Positions 29,033-38,041 of a DNA stretch of 64,000 bases are shown one piece after another. Within the stretch, counting starts at the first letter, position 1, and the number at the start of each line of letters is the position of its first letter. The stretch comes from a virus. A program made the translations under genes and the position numbers. The notes under the pieces are model-generated. The model was given only the letters and a program-made list of their open reading frames with translations, did not search any database and was not told where the DNA came from. Where the stretch lies: the IMG/VR virus record IMGVR_UViG_3300035698_011365, positions 1 to 64,000 of that record. One strand, given 5' to 3'.

Positions 29033-29431
29033 ATGAGCCGTAAAGCATTAGGCCCAATATTCAGAGAGATGAAACGCATCTTCATATGGACATCAGACAA
29101 GAAGCAGTACAAACGTATTGATGATTGGCGTGTACCTGAGCTCAGTAAAGATGGTAAGCTTAGAGATGATTGTGATGGTTTTATCACTTATGCACATAAG
29201 TTAATAAGAAAAGTTTTGCCTGATAAAGACAAAGTTAAAATGTTTCCTATATACTGTAAGACACCTGAAGGTGGACACGTAATTCTTGCTGTAGAGTGTG
29301 ACGATCGACAGTATATATTTGATAACAGACAGGCTCGTATAGTAAGCTTGGACTTCTTAAAACGTAGAGAATACTCCGATTTTAGAAAACCCAAAGGCTC
29401 AATATCAGGTAAGTGGTATCCACTGGATTAG
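29033..29431 (+). CDS. Transglutaminase-like cysteine peptidase (BTLCP/C93 type)
   Basis: A 132-residue protein matching the bacterial transglutaminase-like cysteine peptidase family: catalytic Cys in KLRDDCDGFITYAHKLIRK (about C47), His in PEGGHVILAVECD (about H83) and Asp in QYIFDNRQ (about D95) are all present. There is no signal peptide. It lies between a lipoprotein and the lysis genes. Could modify peptidoglycan-bound or surface proteins, or mature virion proteins. Role inferred. Confidence 0.72.
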   Translation: MSRKALGPIFREMKRIFIWTSDKKQYKRIDDWRVPELSKDGKLRDDCDGFITYAHKLIRKVLPDKDKVKMFPIYCKTPEGGHVILAVECDDRQYIFDNRQARIVSLDFLKRREYSDFRKPKGSISGKWYPLD

Positions 29432-29455
29432 ATATATCCATTTTAAATCTAATTG

Positions 29456-29494
29456 ACGGAAGCTGTATATTTACATACACTTCCGTTATTAATG
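29456..29494 (+). terminator. Hairpin between the peptidase gene and the lysis cassette
   Basis: ACGGAAG (29456-29462) pairs with CTTCCGT (29480-29486), with TGTA/TACA inside, followed by TATTAAT. A weak intrinsic terminator or processing site. Confidence 0.5.
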
Positions 29495-29510
29495 TGTACA
29501 GGAGGCTTAA

Positions 29511-29933
29511 ATGCCTGAAACAATTCTAGAGAAAGCATCAAAAAACTTAAAGATGTTAGCAACAGTGTTTACTAGTGCAGGTATATTAATAGCGGGTAGT
29601 GTAAGCATGTGGGCTTATAACAGCTGGGCTGCAGATGATGTAGATTTAGAAGAAAGATTTAAATCCCTTTTAATTAGTCAACAAGCTTTTGATAGTGTAA
29701 GTCGTATGAGACTTAAGAGAGACATCGAAAAAGACCAGTTAGAAGATATTGAGGATGATATAAGAGATCTCAAAAGAGAGAGAAATTTAAATATAAGACA
29801 AGGAATTGCTCCGGAGCCCTCACTTGAAGACGATATTGAAGATCTTGAAGAAGAGAGAGATGAGCAAGAACGGCAGCTTGAATCAATAGAACGCGACTTA
29901 AATTACATATTGGATACACCCCCTGATGTCTGA
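29511..29933 (+). CDS. Membrane-anchored acidic coiled-coil protein
   Basis: A 140-residue protein: one N-terminal transmembrane helix (about 18-36, VFTSAGILIAGSVSMWAY), then a long, very charged coiled coil (EKDQLEDIEDDIRDLKRERN; EDLEEERDEQERQLESIERD). It overlaps the endolysin gene by 8 bp. The topology resembles an inner-membrane spanin, but a better i-spanin lies at 30857. It may be a second periplasmic bridge or a lysis regulator. Confidence 0.6.
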   Translation: MPETILEKASKNLKMLATVFTSAGILIAGSVSMWAYNSWAADDVDLEERFKSLLISQQAFDSVSRMRLKRDIEKDQLEDIEDDIRDLKRERNLNIRQGIAPEPSLEDDIEDLEEERDEQERQLESIERDLNYILDTPPDV

Positions 29934-30372
29934 ATATTTCGAAGCAGAGCACCCTGATCTAGTAAACCATGTAGAATTTAAAAAGAGATGGCCTGATTTT
30001 ATTCCATCTGAATTGGCTTGCTCATGTTGTAACAAGATTAAGATACAATATACATTTATGGATAACATTCAAAAGATTAGAGATGAGTCAGGGATTGTGA
30101 TGGCTATTTCTAGCGCTTATAGATGTCCTAAGCACAATGCTTCTGTATCAGCCACTAAGAGCACCACAGGGCCTCATACAACAGGCCATTCAGTAGATAT
30201 AGTAGTTTCTAGTGCTGCAGCGAGAAAGCTTACCCGTGTGGCTCTTAAAAGAGAGTATAGAATGACAGGTATAGGTATTAAGCAAAAAGGTGACTATAAG
30301 AAGAGATTCCTTCACTTTGATAACTTGCCTAAAGGAAAAAACCAACCCCGGCCGCATATGTGGTCATACTAG
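29926..30372 (+). CDS. Endolysin, M15-family peptidase
   Basis: A 148-residue protein matching Peptidase_M15_3: SSAYRCPKHNASVSATK, then GPHTTGHSVDIV with the zinc-binding H-x6-D pattern, and RFLHFDNL supplying the third ligand and HMWSY the end motif. It would cleave peptide stems of peptidoglycan (L,D- or D,D-endopeptidase). It has no signal peptide, so it depends on a holin for release. N4 itself uses a muramidase here, so the lysis enzyme has been replaced. Confidence 0.82.
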   Translation: MSEYFEAEHPDLVNHVEFKKRWPDFIPSELACSCCNKIKIQYTFMDNIQKIRDESGIVMAISSAYRCPKHNASVSATKSTTGPHTTGHSVDIVVSSAAARKLTRVALKREYRMTGIGIKQKGDYKKRFLHFDNLPKGKNQPRPHMWSY

Positions 30373-30381
30373 GAGAAGACA

Positions 30382-30525
30382 ATGTTAGATCTATTAGCTT
30401 ATCTACTTGCAGTTCTTTGGCTTGCTGAACGAGTCGGTAAATGGATTCCAGACGATGCTACTGGTGTTCTTGGATGGATTCGCAAAGCAGGTAAAACTAT
30501 TTCTATGTACACAGAGAATAAGTAA
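30382..30525 (+). CDS. Small holin-like membrane protein, 47 aa
   Basis: MLDLLAYLLAVLWLAERVGK: one hydrophobic N-terminal helix, then an amphipathic tail (GVLGWIRKAGKTISMYTE). GGAGAAG upstream; the TAA overlaps the next ATG. The position between endolysin and a two-helix membrane protein suggests a holin, antiholin or pinholin. Confidence 0.6.
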   Translation: MLDLLAYLLAVLWLAERVGKWIPDDATGVLGWIRKAGKTISMYTENK

Positions 30526-30857
30526 TGCTTGCGCCTAAAACCACAAAACAAAACAAAAGCAGAGGAACCCGCCGTGCCATACTTAAAGGTGCGGCTGGTA
30601 TGCTTTGTGGAATATTCTGTATTGTTCTTGTTGGTTTGGCTAATGAAGATGTAGCGAATCGAGCAGTGTTAATGTTTGGTATTATATCTCTTATTGGAGG
30701 CTGTGCAGTAACAGTTATCATTACATATATGAGTGCAGCAGCACATGAAGACAAAGGCTCAGAAGTAGAACCTGATCCAATTCCAGAAGAGAAGTGTGAA
30801 GAAATTACAGTCAGTGTAAAAAAGCACAGCCATACATCATGGGAGGACGAATTGTAA
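30525..30857 (+). CDS. Two-helix membrane protein, holin candidate
   Basis: A 110-residue protein: a basic N-terminus (KTTKQNKSRGTRRAILKGAA), two transmembrane helices (about 22-40 and 47-70: GMLCGIFCIVLVGLA; VLMFGIISLIGGCAVTVIIT) and an acidic C-terminal tail (about 80-110). Size and topology fit class II holins. Sits between endolysin and spanins, with 1-bp TAATG junctions on both sides. Confidence 0.65.
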   Translation: MLAPKTTKQNKSRGTRRAILKGAAGMLCGIFCIVLVGLANEDVANRAVLMFGIISLIGGCAVTVIITYMSAAAHEDKGSEVEPDPIPEEKCEEITVSVKKHSHTSWEDEL

Positions 30858-31381
30858 TGTTTGCTTTTCTAGCAAGTCCATTAGTAAAGTGGGTAGCCAT
30901 AGCCGGAGCAGCTACAGTAGCTATTTGGTATGGCTCAGTACAGGTTAAAAGTGCCCTTATGACATGGAACCAAATGAATAAGAATATTGGTGAATACCAG
31001 CAAAAAGAAAAACAAAATACTGACGATCTTAATGCTTTACAAGGCTTGTTAACTGCAAAGAATATAGAACTATTAGATATGCAGGTAAAGTTCGTTAAGA
31101 ACGAGACAGCCCTTAATGCGATAATGGAGAGATATGACGATGTTAATCAAACTTTACAAGAGCATCAGCTCAATACTCTTATGGTTCGTAAACCCGGCCT
31201 TATGGAGGGTGTCTATAATCGTGGCACTGATAAGTATTATCGGATGCGCGAAGAGTCAAGAGCCGCCCCTTACAACCATTACATTACCCCAAGAACTGAG
31301 TTGCCCAATACCATTAGAATTGATCCCCCCGAAACCAGAGCAATTGGCACCGGTGGAGTGGACGATCCTAGTAGTAACTGA
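30857..31381 (+). CDS. i-spanin (Rz-like)
   Basis: A 174-residue protein starting MFAFLASPLVKWVAIAGAAT: one N-terminal inner-membrane helix, a periplasmic coiled coil (NIGEYQQKEKQNTDDLNALQ to QTLQEHQ) and a proline-containing C-terminus. I chose the ATG at 30857 (overlapping the previous stop; GGAGG 10 nt upstream). It contains the start of an outer-membrane lipoprotein gene in another frame, the Rz/Rz1 arrangement. Confidence 0.75.
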   Translation: MFAFLASPLVKWVAIAGAATVAIWYGSVQVKSALMTWNQMNKNIGEYQQKEKQNTDDLNALQGLLTAKNIELLDMQVKFVKNETALNAIMERYDDVNQTLQEHQLNTLMVRKPGLMEGVYNRGTDKYYRMREESRAAPYNHYITPRTELPNTIRIDPPETRAIGTGGVDDPSSN

Positions 31382-31553
31382 TCAGGAAACAGGAGAAGTA
31401 AAAGGATATGCTGCTTTAGACGAAGCTAATTATAGGAATTGGGTCTTCAATAATGTAGCAGCGAGTAAATGGGAAGACTTAGCATCCTCTCAATTGATAC
31501 AGTACTTAGATGAAAAACAAACAATTTATAAAATTCCCGGATCAGAACAATAA
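31140..31553 (+). CDS. o-spanin (Rz1-like lipoprotein), partly embedded in the i-spanin gene
   Basis: Up to 137 residues in the +1 frame of the i-spanin gene. LWRVSIIVALISIIGCAKSQ carries a lipobox (SIIGC). The mature part is proline-rich at first (SCPIPLELIPPKPEQLAPVE), as in Rz1. The start is uncertain: ATG 31140 (GGAGAG upstream) gives a long leader, and GTG starts nearer the signal peptide are possible. It extends 170 bp past the i-spanin stop. Confidence 0.7.
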   Translation: MLIKLYKSISSILLWFVNPALWRVSIIVALISIIGCAKSQEPPLTTITLPQELSCPIPLELIPPKPEQLAPVEWTILVVTDQETGEVKGYAALDEANYRNWVFNNVAASKWEDLASSQLIQYLDEKQTIYKIPGSEQ

Positions 31554-31562
31554 GGAAATGCA

Positions 31563-32045
31563 ATGAGTACAGATAAACCAGAGCACATGGCGGATAGCTC
31601 CAAGTATATGTTTGGTCTTTTAATAACTTGCCTGATTGGGATGGTAAGTTATGTATGGGTAAGCCGAGACAGTGATGTAAACATACTTGCTGAAAAAGTA
31701 GGTGAACTGGCTGTATCTACCGGAGCATTGAATGCTAACTTTGCTATTATGCTTGATACAAACAGAATGAACAATAAACAGCTAACTGCAGCGATTATAG
31801 ACCTAAGAACAACTGTTGCTGATCAAGCTCCTGCTTCTATAATCTCAATAAATAACAAAGAAGCTGTTGAAAAAATACAAGATACTATGTGGTCAAGTGC
31901 TGATCATGAAGCCTACGCAGCCAGAACAGATGTACGCAAAGATCAGTTAGAAGAGACAACAAACAGAATTAAGTTTGAGATAGAGAAAATAAAAAATTAT
32001 CTCAAACTAGTTCACGATGAGAACCCACCACAATTTGAAGATTAA
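31563..32045 (+). CDS. Membrane-anchored helical protein before the portal
   Basis: A 160-residue protein with one N-terminal transmembrane segment (about 15-33, YMFGLLITCLIGMVSYVWVS) and a helical, charged remainder (ILAEKVGELAVSTGALNANF; RIKFEIEKIKNYLKLVHDEN). Could belong to the lysis cassette or to the head module. No family recognised. Confidence 0.55.
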   Translation: MSTDKPEHMADSSKYMFGLLITCLIGMVSYVWVSRDSDVNILAEKVGELAVSTGALNANFAIMLDTNRMNNKQLTAAIIDLRTTVADQAPASIISINNKEAVEKIQDTMWSSADHEAYAARTDVRKDQLEETTNRIKFEIEKIKNYLKLVHDENPPQFED

Positions 32046-32059
32046 TATAAAGGTGTTAC

Positions 32060-34237
32060 ATGGATATTCTAGAAAAAGCCGAAGATGTGGGTAAAGAGGG
32101 GTTCTCTGGAGATGAGAGCAAAGCCCTTACAGATTGGGCTAATGAGCCTACTGTAGCCGATCTTAAGATGGATCTTACCGATGCTAAGAGTGATGTAGAT
32201 GATCACATCAGCAAAGTAGATACATGGCTTGAGAATCTGAACATAACCGGTCAGGCTGTTGTAAATAACGGTAAGACCCGGTCAAGTATTGTTCCTAAGC
32301 TTATCCGTAAACAAGCTGAGTGGAGATATGCTTCTCTATCTGAACCTTTTCTAAGTACAGCAGATGTATTCAATGTAGATCCAGTAACGTATGAAGATAA
32401 ACAAGCCGCCTATCAAAATGCCCTTATTCTTAATAACCAGTTTAATACTAAAATAGATAAAGTACGTTTTATTGATGAATATATCCGTACAGCAGTGGAT
32501 GAAGGTACTGTTATCGTCAGGACTGGATGGGAATTTGAAGAAGGTGAAGTAGAAGAAGAAGTTGCTGATTGGGATTACGAAGTAACAGAAGATCCTAAGC
32601 AAGCTCAAGAAGTAATGCAGCAAGTACAACAGTTCCAGGAGAATCCTCAAATGCTTGAGGAACTCCCAGAAGAAATGAAAAGAGCTGTAGAACTAACCCA
32701 AGAAAACGGGATGCCTATTGTTCCTGTTCAAGTTGGTTCGCATATGGAAACACGTAATAGGACTATTAAGAACCATCCAACTGTTGAAATATGTAATTAC
32801 AAGAATATCGTTATTGATCCTACCTGTATGGGGGATCTAGATAAAGCAAGCTTTATGTCATATAGCTTCGAAAGTTCTAAAGCAGAGCTTAAGAGGGATG
32901 GCAAATATTCGAATCTAGATAAGATAGTAGTTGATGCTAATTCAGTATTAGCAACACCAGACCACCAAACCAATGATGAAAGTAATTTTGCTTTCCGGGA
33001 TGAGCCTAGAAAGAAAGTAGTAGTCTATGAATATTGGGGTTATTGGGATATCGACGGAGAAGGTGTAGTAGTTCCTGTTGTTGCTGCATGGATCGGTGAC
33101 ACTATGATTCGATTGGATAAGAATCCATTTCCAGATAAGAAGATTCCATTTGTAACTGCTCAGTACCTACCGGTACGTAGATCTATCTATGGTGAACCAG
33201 ATGGTGAGCTTTTAGAAGACAACCAGAAGATTGTAGGTGCCGTTACTCGTGGTATGATCGATATCATGGGTAGAAGCGCCAATGGCCAACAGGGAGTGCG
33301 TAAAGACGCTCTGGACGTTACAAACAAGCGTAAGTTTGATAACGGCGATGATTACGAGTTTAATAGCGGTATGAACGCTAAAGACGCTTTTTATATGCAT
33401 ACATATCCTGAGATTCCTCAATCAGCTCAGTTTATGCTGGGAATGCAGAACAACGAAGCTGAAAGCCTTACCGGTGTCAAAGCTTTCTCAGGGCCTTCAG
33501 GCCTAACAGGACAAGCCCTAGGAGATAGTGTAGGTGGTATTAAATCAGCTATGGATGCTGCTTCTAAAAGAGAGCTTGGAATTCTAAGAAGGCTTTCTGC
33601 AGGTATCAACGAAATAGGTCGTAAGATCATTGCTATGAATGGTGCATGGCTCGAAGAAGATGAAGTAGTTCGTATTACGAATGAAGAGTTTGTACCAATC
33701 AGTAAAGATGATCTAGAAGGTAACTTTGATTTAAGACTGTCCATAAGTACTCCTGAAGCAGATGAAGCTAAAGCTAAAGAATTAGCATTTATGCTTCAAA
33801 CCACAGGACAAACTATGGGCCCAGAATTTAGTCAGATTATATTATCTGATATAGCCAAATTACGTAAGATGCCTGAATTAGCTGCTAAGATTAAGGATTT
33901 TGCTCCACAACCTAATCCTATCGAGCAGAAGAAAGCAGAACTAGAAGTAGCTCTGTTAGAGGCTCAAATCGAAACTGAAAAATCCAAAGCTAGAGAGAAC
34001 AATGCTGAAGCTGGGCTTGATGAAGCCAAGACAAGTAATATCAATAGTGATACGGATCTAAAAGATCTAGACTTCCTTGAACAGGAGTCAGGAACCAAGC
34101 AGGAGAGAGACCTGCAGAAGCAAGACCGAGGAGCTCAAGCAAATATGGACAGTAAACTAGTAGATCACGAACTAAATAAAGATATTAAACGTGAAGAAGC
34201 TAAGTTTGCCGGAAATACTTCGAGTAATTCTCAGTAA
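32060..34237 (+). CDS. Portal protein (N4 gp59-like)
   Basis: A 725-residue portal. N4-type features: TLENLNITGQ-like block near residue 55 (WLENLNITGQAVVNNGKTRS), then KLIRKQAEWRYASLSEPFLS, the acidic loop 155-190, and VYEYWGYWDIDGEGVVVPVV in the wing, the KKIPFVTAQYLPVRRSIYGE segment, and a helical C-terminus with QKKAELEVALLEAQIETEKS. Length fits N4 gp59 (763). Forms the dodecameric DNA channel at one vertex, docking the terminase. Confidence 0.88.
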   Translation: MDILEKAEDVGKEGFSGDESKALTDWANEPTVADLKMDLTDAKSDVDDHISKVDTWLENLNITGQAVVNNGKTRSSIVPKLIRKQAEWRYASLSEPFLSTADVFNVDPVTYEDKQAAYQNALILNNQFNTKIDKVRFIDEYIRTAVDEGTVIVRTGWEFEEGEVEEEVADWDYEVTEDPKQAQEVMQQVQQFQENPQMLEELPEEMKRAVELTQENGMPIVPVQVGSHMETRNRTIKNHPTVEICNYKNIVIDPTCMGDLDKASFMSYSFESSKAELKRDGKYSNLDKIVVDANSVLATPDHQTNDESNFAFRDEPRKKVVVYEYWGYWDIDGEGVVVPVVAAWIGDTMIRLDKNPFPDKKIPFVTAQYLPVRRSIYGEPDGELLEDNQKIVGAVTRGMIDIMGRSANGQQGVRKDALDVTNKRKFDNGDDYEFNSGMNAKDAFYMHTYPEIPQSAQFMLGMQNNEAESLTGVKAFSGPSGLTGQALGDSVGGIKSAMDAASKRELGILRRLSAGINEIGRKIIAMNGAWLEEDEVVRITNEEFVPISKDDLEGNFDLRLSISTPEADEAKAKELAFMLQTTGQTMGPEFSQIILSDIAKLRKMPELAAKIKDFAPQPNPIEQKKAELEVALLEAQIETEKSKARENNAEAGLDEAKTSNINSDTDLKDLDFLEQESGTKQERDLQKQDRGAQANMDSKLVDHELNKDIKREEAKFAGNTSSNSQ

Positions 34238-34286
34238 CTTTTAATCTATCTCTATCCCACAGGGAAGAGGACACAAAGGAATAACT

Positions 34287-34625
34287 ATGTCTAATGATCT
34301 ACAACAAGTCGAAATCTCTATCAAACAAGCTAGAGACATGATTAAGAAAGCCAAACTCCTAGAACGTCTTTATAAGAACCCTCAGTTTAAAGAGCTTATC
34401 GTAGAAGGCTATTTAAAAGACGAAGCGGTACGACTTGTACTACTAAAGTCTGATCCACAAATGGAATCAGAGGAACGCCAGAAGCAGGTTGATATTGGTA
34501 TTGAAGGTATTGGTTCATTCTACCAACATCTAAACACTATTAGAATGCTAGGTAATAGGGCAAAACAAGATTTAGATGCACATGAAAACACTCGTGATGA
34601 GCTCCACGCTGAGGAAATCAACTAA
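34287..34625 (+). CDS. Small head-module protein, 112 aa (N4 gp58-like position)
   Basis: A 112-residue helical protein (QQVEISIKQARDMIKKAKLL then ERLYKNPQFKELIVEGYLKD) located between portal and scaffold, with a 1-bp junction to the latter. Conserved in position in N4-like phages. May assist head assembly; no experimental role is known to me. Confidence 0.65.
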   Translation: MSNDLQQVEISIKQARDMIKKAKLLERLYKNPQFKELIVEGYLKDEAVRLVLLKSDPQMESEERQKQVDIGIEGIGSFYQHLNTIRMLGNRAKQDLDAHENTRDELHAEEIN

Positions 34626-35836
34626 TGTCAGATGTGCATGAAAAGGAAGAGGTCGAAGAAGAAACTTTTCTAGACCTATCGGATGAAGAAATTTTAAACA
34701 TGGCTCCTCCAAAAGAGGAGCCTACACCCGAACCTGAAGCAAAAGCTGAAGAAGAACGGGGATCTGAAGAGAAGAAAGAAGAGGAAGAACAGCCGGAGCC
34801 TGAGCTCGAAGCTGAACAAAAAGAGGAAGAAGACGAAGGTGAGGAAGAAGAAAAAACCTCACCACTGGGTGCTTCTGATGATGATGCTGGAGACCCCCCT
34901 CCTGCAGAAGAAGAACCTAAACGTGAAAAACTTACTTTAGAGAAACCGGAAGCGGATAAAGAAAAAGAAGCTAAACCGGACGATAAAGAAGCTGAAGTTG
35001 CTATAGATTATGAAGCTGAATATAAGAAAATCATGGCTCCGTTTAAAGCTAACGGTAAAATGATGTCTCTTAATAAAGCTGAAGAAGCGGTGTCCTTAAT
35101 GTCTATGGGCGCTAACTATAACTTAAAGATGCAGGCTATTAAACCACACCTTAAAGTTATTAAAATGCTTGACAATAATAACTTACTTGACGAAAGTAAG
35201 ATAAGTTATGTAATTGATTTGGTTAAACACAATCCAGATGCTATTACAAAGCTGCTCAAGGATAGTGGTATAGACCCACTCAATGTTGATGTAGAAGAAG
35301 ATTCTAAATATAAGACTACTGCCGCTTACACTGTTACTGATAAAGAAGTAGAACTTGATTCTGTCCTAGATGACATACAGCATACCGAAAGCTATCAAGA
35401 AACAATCGACATCATTAGCAATAAATGGGATGAGCCTAGTAAAAGAATCATTATAGATAACCCCAATGTTATAACTTCAATAAATGAGCAAGTAGGCAGC
35501 GGTGTCTATTCTCAAATTAAAGATGTAATGGAGAGGGAACGAGTCTTAGGCAACTTAAAAGGCCTTTCTGACATCGAAGCATATCAACAAGTTGGTATAT
35601 ATATGCAGGAGAACCACTTATTCAAAGAAGATGAACAAAGTCCTCCACCTCCACAAAAGAATGCAGATACTCCCCCAGCCAAAAAAGATAAGCCAATCGA
35701 TCCAGAGCTCAAAAAGAATAAACTAGCCGCAGGTGGCACTAAAAATGCTCCGTCTAAAGCTCCTAAAAAAGAATATGATATTCTTAATATGAGCGACGAG
35801 GAGATTGAGAAGTTATCTGCAAATGATTTTAATTAA
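34625..35836 (+). CDS. Scaffolding protein (N4 gp57-like)
   Basis: A 403-residue, very acidic protein. Residues 1-135 are low-complexity Glu/Lys/Pro (EEVEEETFLDLSDEEILNMA, ends EAKPDDKEAEVAI); the middle is helical (YKKIMAPFKANGKMMSLNKA); the C-terminal part includes a basic, proline-rich segment and DILNMSDEEIEKLSAN, which repeats the N-terminal LSDEEILNM motif. Position between portal and major capsid protein fits a head scaffold. Confidence 0.75.
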   Translation: MSDVHEKEEVEEETFLDLSDEEILNMAPPKEEPTPEPEAKAEEERGSEEKKEEEEQPEPELEAEQKEEEDEGEEEEKTSPLGASDDDAGDPPPAEEEPKREKLTLEKPEADKEKEAKPDDKEAEVAIDYEAEYKKIMAPFKANGKMMSLNKAEEAVSLMSMGANYNLKMQAIKPHLKVIKMLDNNNLLDESKISYVIDLVKHNPDAITKLLKDSGIDPLNVDVEEDSKYKTTAAYTVTDKEVELDSVLDDIQHTESYQETIDIISNKWDEPSKRIIIDNPNVITSINEQVGSGVYSQIKDVMERERVLGNLKGLSDIEAYQQVGIYMQENHLFKEDEQSPPPPQKNADTPPAKKDKPIDPELKKNKLAAGGTKNAPSKAPKKEYDILNMSDEEIEKLSANDFN

Positions 35837-35852
35837 CTAAGGAGCCCCAATA

Positions 35853-37364
35853 ATGGTGCAAATTTATAACGATCCCGCAGGTGGATCAGCCTCTACGATT
35901 GGTACTCAGTTCCGTACTGACTACTACAAAAAGAAAGCCCTCATTGAAGCACGTAAAGAAACGTACTTCGGTCAACTAGCTGATGTGACTAACATGCCTA
36001 AGAACATGGGTAAAACCATTAAGTGTTATCACTATCTTCCTTTGCTCGATGATGCCAACATCAACGATCAGGGTCTAGATGCTGCTGGTGCAGCGGTCAC
36101 ACAATCAGTAACTATTGTTGTTACCCGCGCTGATGGCGGTATTCCTAACATCCCTAATAACGGCCGTTCAGTAGGTAATGCTGTTCACTTCGTTGGTGAT
36201 GGTGCAAATGCTGCCGCTGCTGAAGATGCAGCTGTTAATCTATTTATGGATTGGGCTACTTCTGATGTTCTTGGTGGCGGTCTTGCTGCTAGTGAAGCAA
36301 ACTCAGATGGTGGCTTTGCTACTGCTGTTCAATCAGGTGGTACAGTCTATGATGCAGGATACCGTGCTTCACAACCTAATGGCACATTGATTACTGTTGC
36401 TGCTTCTGCTCTAGAAGCTCAGTCAGTACCTCAAACTGGTAATCTTTATGGTTCAAGTAAAGACATCGGTGCTATCGCTGCTAAACTTCCAGTTCTTTCA
36501 GAAACTGGTGGTCGTGTTAACCGTGTAGGCTTTAAACGCCGTGAGATTGAAGGAACTATTGCTAAGTTTGGTTTCTTTGATGAATACACACAGGAAAGCA
36601 TGGACTTTGATACAGACTCCGAATTGCAAATGCACATTAATCGTGAAATGGTAAGCGGTGCTAACCAGATGACCGAAGCTGCACTTCAAATCGATCTACT
36701 TAACGGTGCCGGTGTTGTACGTTTTGGTGGTTCAGCCACTTCAACAGCAACTGTTACTGGTGTGTCAGGCCCATCGATCATTACTTATAATGATCTTCTA
36801 CGTATGAATATCGATCTCGATAACAACCGTACTCCTAAGAATACTAAGATTATATCTGGTACTCGTATGGTAGATACTCGCGTTGTTAATGCTGCTCGTT
36901 ATATGTATGTAGGTGCTGAATTGACACCATCTCTTAAAGCTCTAGCTGACACATTCAGTAATCAAGCATTCATCTCTGTTGAGAAGTATGCTAATGCTGG
37001 TATGGTAGCTGTTGGTGAGATTGGTTCAATTGATCAGTTCCGTGTCATCGTAGTTCCTGAAATGCTCCATTGGGCAGGTGCAGGTGCTGCAGAAGGTACT
37101 AACACAGGTTATCGCACAACTGGCGGCAACTACGACGTATATCCAATGCTTATTGTTGGTTCAGAATCCTTTACTACTATTGGTTTCCAAACTGACGGTA
37201 AGACCGTTAAGTTCAGTATTAAACATGCTAAACCGGGTTCTACCGAATCATTTGCGAATGATCCATACGGTGAGACTGGCTTCATGTCTATTAAGTGGTA
37301 CTACGGATCAATGATCCTACGTCCAGAACGTATCGGTCTATTTAAAGTGGCTTGCCCTTGGTAA
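35853..37364 (+). CDS. Major capsid protein (N4 gp56-like)
   Basis: A 503-residue HK97-fold-type coat protein. The start [20 protein letters not shown] and [20 protein letters not shown], then [20 protein letters not shown] are typical of N4-type coat proteins. The C-terminus ends [17 protein letters not shown]. It is longer than N4 gp56 (401), by a Gly/Ala-rich insertion at about 80-200 ([17 protein letters not shown]). GC-richer codons reflect high expression; a terminator follows. Confidence 0.85.
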   Translation: MVQIYNDPAGGSASTIGTQFRTDYYKKKALIEARKETYFGQLADVTNMPKNMGKTIKCYHYLPLLDDANINDQGLDAAGAAVTQSVTIVVTRADGGIPNIPNNGRSVGNAVHFVGDGANAAAAEDAAVNLFMDWATSDVLGGGLAASEANSDGGFATAVQSGGTVYDAGYRASQPNGTLITVAASALEAQSVPQTGNLYGSSKDIGAIAAKLPVLSETGGRVNRVGFKRREIEGTIAKFGFFDEYTQESMDFDTDSELQMHINREMVSGANQMTEAALQIDLLNGAGVVRFGGSATSTATVTGVSGPSIITYNDLLRMNIDLDNNRTPKNTKIISGTRMVDTRVVNAARYMYVGAELTPSLKALADTFSNQAFISVEKYANAGMVAVGEIGSIDQFRVIVVPEMLHWAGAGAAEGTNTGYRTTGGNYDVYPMLIVGSESFTTIGFQTDGKTVKFSIKHAKPGSTESFANDPYGETGFMSIKWYYGSMILRPERIGLFKVACPW

Positions 37365-37386
37365 GCGCTTATAGCTAACTAAATTA

Positions 37387-37423
37387 GGAGAGGGCTGAAT
37401 AAGCTCTCTCCTTCTTACCTTTC
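37387..37423 (+). terminator. Intrinsic terminator after the major capsid gene
   Basis: GGAGAGGGC (37387-37395) pairs with GCTCTCTCC (37403-37411) with one G-T pair around TGAATAA, followed by TTCTTACCTTT. It would limit read-through so that coat protein mRNA exceeds that of downstream genes. Confidence 0.75.
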
Positions 37424-37447
37424 AATTAAATAAAGAGAATAACTCCA

Positions 37448-38020
37448 ATGACAGACCAAAACGCAGAAACAACTGTACCTGCTCCTAGCGAATTAGAAGT
37501 ACTTAAAGCTAGGGCAGTTACTCTCGGAATATCCCATCACCCAATGATAGGCGTAGACAAGCTTAGAGAAAAGATTAATAGTCAGATCTCTGAAACACTT
37601 CCAGAACCGGAAGTAGTAGCTGTCAAAGTCAACCCAAAAGAAGAAACAGAACTGGAACGAATTAATAGGCTCCGTCGTGAGTCTAATAAGTTGGTTCGTG
37701 TTGTTGTTACTTGCAGGAATCCTCAAAAAAGTGAGTGGGAAGGTGAAATCTTTACAGCAGGTAATAATGTTATCGGCAGTGTTAAGAAATATGTCCCATT
37801 CAATAATACAGAAGGCTGGCATGTACCTCAGATCATTCTAGATATGATGTATGACCGTAAGTGCCAACTCTTTGTTAATGGTAAAAATTCCAAAGGGCAC
37901 GATATCAAAGTGGCTAAACATATCCCTGAGTTCTCAATAGAAGTATTGCGATCTCTTACAGTAAATGAACTGGATGATCTAGCTAAGAGACAGGCTATGT
38001 CTCATTCTATAGATAAATAA
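37448..38020 (+). CDS. Head-associated protein (N4 gp55-like)
   Basis: A 190-residue protein. N-terminal part is helical and acidic (SELEVLKARAVTLGISHHPM), with the core VRVVVTCRNPQKSEWEGEIF, VKKYVPFNNTEGWHVPQIIL and HIPEFSIEVLRSLTVNELDD. This block is conserved next to the coat gene of N4-like phages. Probably a head decoration or assembly factor. Confidence 0.7.
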   Translation: MTDQNAETTVPAPSELEVLKARAVTLGISHHPMIGVDKLREKINSQISETLPEPEVVAVKVNPKEETELERINRLRRESNKLVRVVVTCRNPQKSEWEGEIFTAGNNVIGSVKKYVPFNNTEGWHVPQIILDMMYDRKCQLFVNGKNSKGHDIKVAKHIPEFSIEVLRSLTVNELDDLAKRQAMSHSIDK

Positions 38021-38041
38021 TAATAATAAGGTATAATCACT

